Assembly (NCBI GenBank): GCA_023230925.1
Contig: JALNWK010000036.1
Span: forward strand, 1 to 30,580
Length of the DNA stretch: 30,580 bases
Reading direction: 5' to 3'
From: Limnochordia bacterium
Lineage (GTDB): Bacteria; Bacillota; Limnochordia; DUMW01
Each line of letters opens with the position of its first letter. Position 1 is the stretch's first letter. Both the position numbers and the translations under genes were made by a program. Positions 24,622 to 30,580 of the stretch are shown piece after piece. The notes below the pieces were generated by a model that had not been told where the DNA came from, did not search any database, and saw nothing but the letters and a program-made list of their open reading frames with translations.

Positions 24622-25851
24622 ATGAGTGTTCCGATTTTACCTTTCGAGATCAAAGATCCGAGACGATCCCTGGTACTACGATTGATCAAAGAGTTTGGAC
24701 CAATATCCCGGGGGGAGATTGCTGAACGTACTGGATTTATCTCCTCGACGGTTGCAAACATTACCAATGATCTGATCGAGGCCGGTCTAGTCAAGGAAGG
24801 AAGGCAAGGACCGAGCCAAGGGGGTCGGCGTCCGATGTTGCTAGAACTAAACGGTGACTGTGCCTACGTTATCGGAGTCAACGTAGGTTACAGCAATATC
24901 GTGGCTATACTTGCCAATGCAGGGGGTACCGTCATCAGACGGGCGGTTGTCCCCACAGAGCCTTGGCGGGGGAGTGATGCGGTACTCCAATCCATTGCTT
25001 CCGCCATCAAGGAGCTTTTCACCGATACTGTAATATCGGTGCAGAAGGTGAGAGGAATTGGTGTTGGTGTTCCGGGCCTTGTCGATCCGAGGGGCGGTAT
25101 CTCCATTTTTTCCCCTAACCTGGAGTGGCGGAATGTATATGTAGCAGATAAACTCAGTCGCCTCGTGGGAATTCCCGTGATCGTGGACAACGATGTGCGG
25201 ATGGCTACCCTCGGTGAATGGAGGTATGGCGCAGGGGAAGGATCAAATGACTTTATTGCCCTCTTTGTTGGGTCCGCAGTGGGATGCGGTTTGGTCCTGA
25301 ACAGTAAACTTCATTATGGTGTATGTAGTACCGCTGGTGAAATTGGGCATACGATCGTGGAACCGGACGGTCCCCATTGTAGTTGTGGTAGAGATGGATG
25401 CCTGGAAGCCGTAGCTTCAGGTCGTGCTATTGCTGCATCGGCCACCGCAGGACTCAAACTGGGCATTAACTCATCTTTGGCTAAGGCGGTGGGCGATGAT
25501 ATGGGTGCTGTAACCGCAGCACTCGTTGCGGAGCATGCCGCGGCGGGGGATCCTTTCTGCAGCGAATTAATGAAGAAAACTGGTTCGTATCTAGGTTCAG
25601 CCATCGCGGCCTTGGTTAATACGATTAATCCAGAGATTGTCGCGATTGGTGGCGGTGTCTCCCGGGCAGGCAATCTGCTCTTTCAACCGATTAAGGACAG
25701 CTATCGGGAAAGAGCCATCCAACATATTGCTGATTCAGTGCGGATTATCCCTGCCGAATTGGGGAAAGATGCAGGTCCCCGGGGTGCGGCTGCCTTGGTT
25801 ATTGACCGGTTAATGATGTGGGATGTCTATGAAGCCACGGTTAATGCTTAG
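24622..25851 (+). CDS. ROK-family transcriptional repressor (XylR/NagC type)
   Basis: Controls sugar-catabolism genes; in this family a sugar or sugar phosphate releases the protein from DNA. It has 409 residues. An N-terminal winged-helix region (about 15-75: RLIKEFGPISRGEIAERTG, SSTVANITNDLIEAGLVKEG, QGGRRP) precedes the ROK sugar-kinase-like fold. Visible motifs are an ATP-site remnant GVNVG, the sugar-site segment VDNDVRMATLGEW (Asp191) and GEIGH (His243). The zinc motif CSCGRDGC (Cys253, 255, 260) is intact. The presence of the DNA-binding part marks it as a regulator, not a kinase. The Shine-Dalgarno is weak (GTGGGTGTGAG). It heads a unit with GH2 and GH43, under its own promoter and palindrome, so autoregulation is likely. 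Confidence 0.92.
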   Translation: MSVPILPFEIKDPRRSLVLRLIKEFGPISRGEIAERTGFISSTVANITNDLIEAGLVKEGRQGPSQGGRRPMLLELNGDCAYVIGVNVGYSNIVAILANAGGTVIRRAVVPTEPWRGSDAVLQSIASAIKELFTDTVISVQKVRGIGVGVPGLVDPRGGISIFSPNLEWRNVYVADKLSRLVGIPVIVDNDVRMATLGEWRYGAGEGSNDFIALFVGSAVGCGLVLNSKLHYGVCSTAGEIGHTIVEPDGPHCSCGRDGCLEAVASGRAIAASATAGLKLGINSSLAKAVGDDMGAVTAALVAEHAAAGDPFCSELMKKTGSYLGSAIAALVNTINPEIVAIGGGVSRAGNLLFQPIKDSYRERAIQHIADSVRIIPAELGKDAGPRGAAALVIDRLMMWDVYEATVNA

Positions 25852-25883
25852 GTCGAAATGTATTGTAGATGAAAGGGGTTTCA

Positions 25884-27656
25884 ATGTTGAGTAACGTGTT
25901 GAGAAATGAATACCCTCGTCCGGATAGGGTACGTAAAGAATGGTTAAGTCTGAACGGGACATGGGATTTTGCCTTTGATGACAGGAATGAGGGCATTAAA
26001 GGGAAATGGTTCCAAGACTTGACCAAGCTTGATCAAAAGATCATAGTTCCCTTTGCTTATCAAGCGCCTGCAAGCGGGATTGGTACTTCGGATTATCATC
26101 CGGTCATCTGGTACGGAAGGGAATTCTCGAGCCCAAAGGCCTGGGATGAAAGGACAATTCTGCATTTTGGCGCTGTCGACTATGAAGCGACGGTATGGGT
26201 AAATGGTATTTACGTAGGCAGCCACCGGGGCGGTTATGTGCCCTTTTTCTTTGATATTACCGACTTGCTCCAGCCGGAAAGTAACGAGCTTGTGGTGCGT
26301 ATAGTGGATTTAGCCCGTCCTGATCAACCCCGCGGTAAGCAAAGTGCCCGCGATGAGTCCTGGGGTTGTTGGTACACGCCTATTACGGGCATTTGGCAGT
26401 CTGTATGGTTGGAGCATCTTCATGGGCTACACATTGAAGACTTTCATCTCATACCAGATATCAAGCAGGAGCGAGTACTTCTCGAGTATACTTTGAGTGA
26501 AATCACAGAGAACCTATCCTTAGAGGCCACTGTTTCTGCTGAAGGGAACCTCGTTTCCCGGCAAGATATTGCAGTTGGCCCCGTCTATAACCGGTGGAGT
26601 AATGTAACTCCCCTAGAGGAAGGGCAGCTTAGTATTTCTGTGCCCCATGCCCGCTTGTGGTCGGTTGATCATCCCTTCTTGTACGATTTGGTGCTGACCC
26701 TAAAGCATGAAGGGCAAGTGGTGGATGAGATCAAAACCTATTTTGGTATGCGAGAAGTAACTAGTAGGCATGGGCAGGTATATCTTAACGGTAGGGCCTG
26801 TTACCAAAGGTTGGTGCTTGATCAAGGCTACTGGGACGAAGGGATCTATACACCTTTATCTATTGATGATCTAAAAAAAGACGTTGAGCTAATCAAGTCC
26901 CTCGGTTTTAACGGAGTACGTAAACACCAAAAGATCGAAGACCCCTACTTCTATTACTACTGTGATAAGCTTGGACTTTTGGTTTGGTCTGAAATGCCGG
27001 CATGTTATGAGTATAGTGAAGCAGGGGCAAGTAATCTACGAAGAGAATGGACCGAGGCGGTGATCAGAGATAGAAACCACCCAAGTATTATCGCATGGGT
27101 ACCGATTAACGAAAGCTGGGGTGTTGATCAACTGACCCGGACTATGGATCCGAGAATTATTGCTTACCTTGAGTCGCTGTACTATCATACCCGTTCCCTA
27201 GACCATACCCGACTTGTGGTAAGTAACGACGGATGGCAGCATGGAACGACAGATTTAGTGACCATCCATGAGTATACTCAAAACGCATCCGAGCTAACCC
27301 GGCGTTACCAGGCCTTTTCGGATAACCCAAACGCTACTACTTTTAGCCATAATCTACCGACTTTACTTGCCGGATTTGACTTGACTGATCAACCGATTAT
27401 CGTTTCGGAGTTCGGTGGCGTGAAGATTGAAGATGGTAAGCCTGGGTGGGGTTATGGTAAGGCGGCATCTAGCAGTGAGGATATGGTAAACCGAGTCAGC
27501 GAGCTGGTAGATGCGCTCCTAAGCTTTAGCGAAATAGCAGGGTACTGCTATACTCAACTTACAGATGTGGAGCAAGAGGTTAACGGGCTGTTTACCATCG
27601 ACCGTAAGCCCAAGGCCGATGTTAAGCGCTTAAAGGAGATCTTTAGCCGACGATAG
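25884..27656 (+). CDS. Cytoplasmic glycoside hydrolase family 2 enzyme
   Basis: ATG 25884 has AAAGGGG 6 nt upstream; ATG 25869 lies before that site. It has 590 residues and no signal peptide, so it acts on imported oligosaccharides. GH2 layout is complete. A jelly-roll sugar-binding domain (about 5-180) contains LSLNGTWDFAFD and FGAVDYEATVWVNGIYVGSHRGGY. An Ig-like domain spans about 180-290. The TIM barrel has Glu410 in VPINESWG as acid/base and Glu509 in IIVSEFGG as nucleophile. Family activities include beta-galactosidase, beta-glucuronidase, beta-mannosidase and arabinosidases. Next to GH43 and GH115, an activity on arabinosyl, galactosyl or glucuronosyl ends is plausible, but the sequence does not settle it. 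It starts 32 bp after the ROK gene. Confidence 0.9.
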   Translation: MLSNVLRNEYPRPDRVRKEWLSLNGTWDFAFDDRNEGIKGKWFQDLTKLDQKIIVPFAYQAPASGIGTSDYHPVIWYGREFSSPKAWDERTILHFGAVDYEATVWVNGIYVGSHRGGYVPFFFDITDLLQPESNELVVRIVDLARPDQPRGKQSARDESWGCWYTPITGIWQSVWLEHLHGLHIEDFHLIPDIKQERVLLEYTLSEITENLSLEATVSAEGNLVSRQDIAVGPVYNRWSNVTPLEEGQLSISVPHARLWSVDHPFLYDLVLTLKHEGQVVDEIKTYFGMREVTSRHGQVYLNGRACYQRLVLDQGYWDEGIYTPLSIDDLKKDVELIKSLGFNGVRKHQKIEDPYFYYYCDKLGLLVWSEMPACYEYSEAGASNLRREWTEAVIRDRNHPSIIAWVPINESWGVDQLTRTMDPRIIAYLESLYYHTRSLDHTRLVVSNDGWQHGTTDLVTIHEYTQNASELTRRYQAFSDNPNATTFSHNLPTLLAGFDLTDQPIIVSEFGGVKIEDGKPGWGYGKAASSSEDMVNRVSELVDALLSFSEIAGYCYTQLTDVEQEVNGLFTIDRKPKADVKRLKEIFSRR

Positions 27657-27688
27657 GTTCTGTTTGCTAACTTGGGGGGGAGAAGTAA

Positions 27689-29134
27689 GTGGCATCTTAT
27701 TTCCGTAATCCAGTCATTAGCCAACCAGGGATGGACCATGGGGATCCTTTCGCCATGAGCTATTTAGGTCGTTATTACCTCTATCACACCGGTGGCAGCG
27801 GTGTACACTTACACACCTCAACCGACTTAGTGAACTGGCGTTATGAGGGAACGGTACTGGCTCCTAAGGCTGAGTGCCACTGGGCCCAAGTGGACTACTG
27901 GGCTCCGGAGGTCATGTATTCCAAAGGCACTTTTTACATGTATGTAAGTGGTACCAAGAGAACCGCTAAAGGCGGGGACGATGCTTTGCGTAGACTAGGG
28001 ATCGCTAGAAGCAAAAGCCCCCTTGGCCCTTTTGAATGGGATGAGCATCCGTTGTTTGATGAATGGTCCATCGATGCACATCCCTATCGCGATGACAATG
28101 GCTCCCTGTGGCTCTTTTATAATATCCGCACGGAGGAAACTAGGTACGTCGATGGAACCACCGGCTGTGGTAATGTTGTGGAGGCGATGTCGGCCCCGGA
28201 TCAGGCGGTAGGAAATCAGATGAGGGTCACCTTTCCCACCGAACCGTGGGAAGGAGACAAAAAGGGAACTTGGTACTGGAACGAGGGGCCAACGGTATTG
28301 AAAAGAAGGGGTACCTATTACCAGATGTATAGCGGTGGATGCTATCGGGATGAGACCTACGCAATTGGTGTTGCCACGGCACCCTCACCCTTAGGCCCTT
28401 GGACCAAGTATCCAAGGAACCCCATTTTCACCAGTACATCAGCCATATCCGGTCCCGGACATCATAGTGTAGTGTTAGGTCCCGATGGCGTTAACTTATA
28501 CGCGGTATACCACGGTCGTATTCCCCAGGATGCGGGGCGGAAGGTCCACATCGATCGCCTCTTCTGGGTTGGTGATCATCTGAAGATCCTTGGACCTACT
28601 GAAGAAGAGCAGAAGGTGCCTTCAGGACCCGTCTATGATCCGCAGGTTCCCCATTGGAAAGCGACCGCATGGGTACGCGGAACACAGGTTGAGTTTTGTG
28701 GTCTGCGACTATCCCTAGCAGACGAAGGGTACCAATACTTGCAGGTCAGCTACAGCTGTGGTTTAGTGACCGTCTACCTAGACCAAAAGCTAAAATATGC
28801 TGGTTTAGTCAACGATAATGGCTTTGTTCCAACCTGTGATGGCACCATCGTGGCCATCACCCAGACCTCCTGTTTAGACGACGCTAACGTCTATGAACTG
28901 GCCTTGGGGCAGAATCATTCCTGGCACTTTGGTGGGAATAGCCCCGTTGATGTTTCCTTGGCGATTAAGGGGAGTGCAAGGGTGTATGCTGATGATGTGT
29001 TGATGTGGGAAGGACATAGTGATAGTTTCACACTGGTTAGATTTATTACATCTTACGGGGTTAATGAAATAAGGGTGGTGGCCGACAGCAGGCAGGCCAC
29101 GGTGACAGATCTGCTCGTTACTGCCATGGCCTAA
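27689..29134 (+). CDS. Cytoplasmic glycoside hydrolase family 43 enzyme with C-terminal domain
   Basis: GTG 27689 follows GGGGGGGAGAAG. It has 481 residues and no signal peptide. A five-bladed propeller (about 1-320) shows the GH43 triad: base Asp19 (MDHGDPF), pKa-tuning Asp129 (SIDAHPY) and acid Glu199 (WYWNEGPTVLK). YWAPEV at 70-75 and GPGHHSVV at about 255 are also usual. Known activities are beta-xylosidase, alpha-L-arabinofuranosidase and relatives. Residues about 325-481 form an extra domain (a laminin-like beta sandwich, then a second small sandwich) that I do not recognise; GH43 xylosidases have a lectin-like domain in the same place. The gene lies 32 bp after GH2 and is surely co-transcribed with it. 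Confidence 0.9.
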   Translation: MASYFRNPVISQPGMDHGDPFAMSYLGRYYLYHTGGSGVHLHTSTDLVNWRYEGTVLAPKAECHWAQVDYWAPEVMYSKGTFYMYVSGTKRTAKGGDDALRRLGIARSKSPLGPFEWDEHPLFDEWSIDAHPYRDDNGSLWLFYNIRTEETRYVDGTTGCGNVVEAMSAPDQAVGNQMRVTFPTEPWEGDKKGTWYWNEGPTVLKRRGTYYQMYSGGCYRDETYAIGVATAPSPLGPWTKYPRNPIFTSTSAISGPGHHSVVLGPDGVNLYAVYHGRIPQDAGRKVHIDRLFWVGDHLKILGPTEEEQKVPSGPVYDPQVPHWKATAWVRGTQVEFCGLRLSLADEGYQYLQVSYSCGLVTVYLDQKLKYAGLVNDNGFVPTCDGTIVAITQTSCLDDANVYELALGQNHSWHFGGNSPVDVSLAIKGSARVYADDVLMWEGHSDSFTLVRFITSYGVNEIRVVADSRQATVTDLLVTAMA

Positions 29135-29359
29135 TTGGGATAAGCACAAAGGTGGATGAACAGACCGGGCGTAGCTTTGCCTTACTCCAATTGTATTGAG
29201 CAGAAGGTCCAGGCCAGTTGGTTGCCAATTGTGTAATAGGCGTTCAATATCAGTCCAAGATATACCTGAGGTAAGTTTTTGTAGAAAACATGGTGTTGTT
29301 TTGGTAAGTCTATGGTCAGGATGTGACACAAGGTGGAGAACGAAAGGAGAGAAGATTAT
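29135..29359 (+). other. Spacer before the second LamG-like gene
   Basis: About 225 bp with no gene and no clear promoter or terminator. The downstream gene may be read through from the GH43 unit. Confidence 0.4.
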
Positions 29360-30031
29360 ATGCGTAAACTCAGTGCCTACATGGTAGCAGCAGCGGTTTT
29401 GGTTTTACTTTCAACGGCTTTGGTTTTCGGTGCTAGTTTGCCCTATGAAATAGATTTTTCCCGGGAAGCGGATGGTACCTTGCCTGTTGGGTGGTATCCA
29501 TTGACCGGAGACTGGCAGGTTGTGGACGGAACACTGGAAGGTTCCTATCCCCCTGTTCCAGGGGATGCCCAAGGGGCATTCATCTTTATTCCCGATCTAC
29601 TCGTCGATGACTTTGATATGACGATGACCATTGAGTTTAAATCGGTTAGTGACGGTCGACGGTTTGGCGCAATCATGATTCGTAGTGCGGCGGCAACAGG
29701 TGCACCAAGGCACAAGTTCCTTTTACGTCAGGAGGCCACAAGAAACGATGGTGTCGGCCTATTGTTTAGGGATAGTGACAAGAGGTCTTCTTGGGTACAA
29801 CGCACTAACCTAGATCATGACTTTGAACTTGATACCCCCTATAGGCTGCGTGTTTTGGCATATGGCGATCAAATTAAGTTCTTGGTTAATGATACACTAG
29901 CTTTGAACGCAGATGCCACGACCTATCTGCAGAAAGGGTCCATTGGTTTTGCGGTGCACGGAGCTACTGTGCGCTTTAGTGATATTAGGATTGACGAAAT
30001 CGACGAGAGAGAGTTTGATTCTATAAGGTAA
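29360..30031 (+). CDS. Secreted LamG/DUF1080-like domain protein, paralogue of the locus lipoprotein
   Basis: ATG 29360 follows AAAGGAGAGAAG. It has 223 residues. The signal peptide (about 1-25, ending LVFGA/SLP) lacks a lipobox cysteine, so the product should be soluble in the periplasm or released. The single beta-sandwich aligns along its whole length with the protein at 23668. Shared blocks are TGDWQVVDGTLEGSYPPVPGD, APRHKFLLRQEAT, DGVGLLFRD, DHDFELDTPYRLRVLAYGD and GSIGFAVHGATVRFSDIRID. About half the residues are identical by eye. Conserved Arg-His-Lys, RQ and GLLFR positions could line a ligand cleft. No catalytic pair is evident. It closes the locus and is followed by a strong hairpin. 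Confidence 0.75.
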   Translation: MRKLSAYMVAAAVLVLLSTALVFGASLPYEIDFSREADGTLPVGWYPLTGDWQVVDGTLEGSYPPVPGDAQGAFIFIPDLLVDDFDMTMTIEFKSVSDGRRFGAIMIRSAAATGAPRHKFLLRQEATRNDGVGLLFRDSDKRSSWVQRTNLDHDFELDTPYRLRVLAYGDQIKFLVNDTLALNADATTYLQKGSIGFAVHGATVRFSDIRIDEIDEREFDSIR

Positions 30032-30054
30032 ATCAGAGAGCATCCTGACCACAT

Positions 30055-30084
30055 AGGTGCCTCGGTTAAATAACCGAGGCACCT
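30055..30084 (+). terminator. Strong hairpin ending the polysaccharide locus
   Basis: A 13-bp perfect stem (AGGTGCCTCGGTT at 30055-30067 with its complement at 30072-30084) closes a loop of four bases, 23 bp after the last stop codon. The following TTCT is a short T tract. The stem base GGTGCC/GGCACC is the same as in the hairpin after the paralogous gene at 24379. Confidence 0.7.
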
Positions 30085-30580
30085 TCTGATCCCGATGACC
30101 CCCGCAATGGTTGCAGAGCATTTAAGTTTATCTGGAAAAGGAATTACATAATATCTCGTATGATTTATATGCCCTAGCTTTCATCTAGTCGTTGCCTTTG
30201 TACAAGTCTTTGAGTCTTTCGTGTTGGTTCTACGTTCTTCCATGATAGAGTACCGAGCGAAGTGGCATCTGTTGGATGTATTTTCTTGGTGTGCAATATT
30301 CTGGATCGGGATCGCCACCTGGGAAATACGATGCTCAGGTTGATAAAGCGCGTCGACATGCAAATTTCCTGTGGTATAGCCCGAAGTCCTATCCTTATGT
30401 TTCCCCTGGACTTCATATGGCAGAAACGTCAATCAATGTGATCACCGAAACCAACGGAAAGTATGAGTAAGAAGTTTACGGGTCTTGCTAGGTGTTCTTA
30501 GTAAGAGAGATACGCGGATCCCTAGTGATGAGGTAGAGGTAAAAGAAGGGAACGAGAGGCTCGATCTCCAAGTAGGAGAT
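30085..30580. other. Final 500 bp without a supportable gene
   Basis: The open frames here (for example 30276-30470 on +, two overlapping ones on -) lack ribosome binding sites and family similarity. A 6-bp inverted repeat, ATCTCC/GGAGAT with a 5-nt loop, occupies 30564-30580 at the very edge and may continue beyond it. Confidence 0.5.

Noticed and set aside
30276..30470. 64-codon open frame near the right end
   Set aside because: No ribosome binding site, no recognised family, overlapping open frames on the other strand.
1..30580. CRISPR arrays, tRNA, rRNA, complete insertion sequences, phage genes
   Set aside because: No regularly spaced repeats, clover-leaf candidates, transposase or phage proteins were found on either strand.

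Overview
The window looks like a chromosomal segment of a diderm (two-membrane) Firmicute, possibly of Limnochordia or Halanaerobiales type; this placement is an inference. Outer-membrane and LPS genes (BamA, OmpH/Skp, LpxD, LptF/LptG-type permease) sit beside an S55 (SpoIVB-type) peptidase and an MreB homologue. Ribosome binding sites are strong AGGAGG-like sequences and TTG/GTG starts are common, as in low-GC Gram-positives. The three sugar-binding proteins carry ordinary signal peptides instead of lipoprotein signals, which fits a real periplasm.

Region 1 (1-9.2 kb) is an envelope cluster. It starts with an MreB-like gene lacking its N-terminal ATP-binding segment. A 350-bp spacer with a near-perfect hairpin follows. 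Then come S55 peptidase, BamA, OmpH, LpxD, two predicted outer-membrane beta-barrel proteins (a YjbH-like one and a PorV/TraF-like one) and one LptF/LptG permease, all on the + strand. A PAP2-family protein lies convergently and overlaps the permease gene by 33 bp.

Region 2 (9.2-13.7 kb) is looser. A 670-bp gene-poor stretch is followed by a cytoplasmic sulfatase resembling heparan N-sulfatase, then an ADP-ribosylglycohydrolase-family protein with a cysteine-rich tail.

Region 3 (13.7-30.1 kb) is a polysaccharide-utilisation locus. A consensus promoter with a cluster of TAGGTC-type palindromes precedes a secreted clan GH-A (GH39-like) hydrolase, three ABC sugar-binding proteins (two are tandem paralogues), a secreted GH115-type alpha-glucuronidase and a lipoprotein with a LamG-like domain. 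A second unit with its own promoter and palindrome holds a ROK repressor, a cytoplasmic GH2 and a cytoplasmic GH43. A secreted paralogue of the LamG-like protein and a strong hairpin close the region. The likely scheme is as follows. The GH39-like and GH115 enzymes trim a glucuronic-acid-decorated xylan- or arabinogalactan-like polymer outside the cytoplasm. The binding proteins capture the oligosaccharides. GH2 and GH43 finish degradation inside, and ROK senses a product. No ABC permease or ATPase gene is present. The last 500 bp hold no gene I can support.

The least explained items are a C-terminal two-domain module shared by the GH39-like and GH115 enzymes, the pair of LamG-like proteins with different anchoring, and the two outer-membrane barrels inside the LPS cluster.
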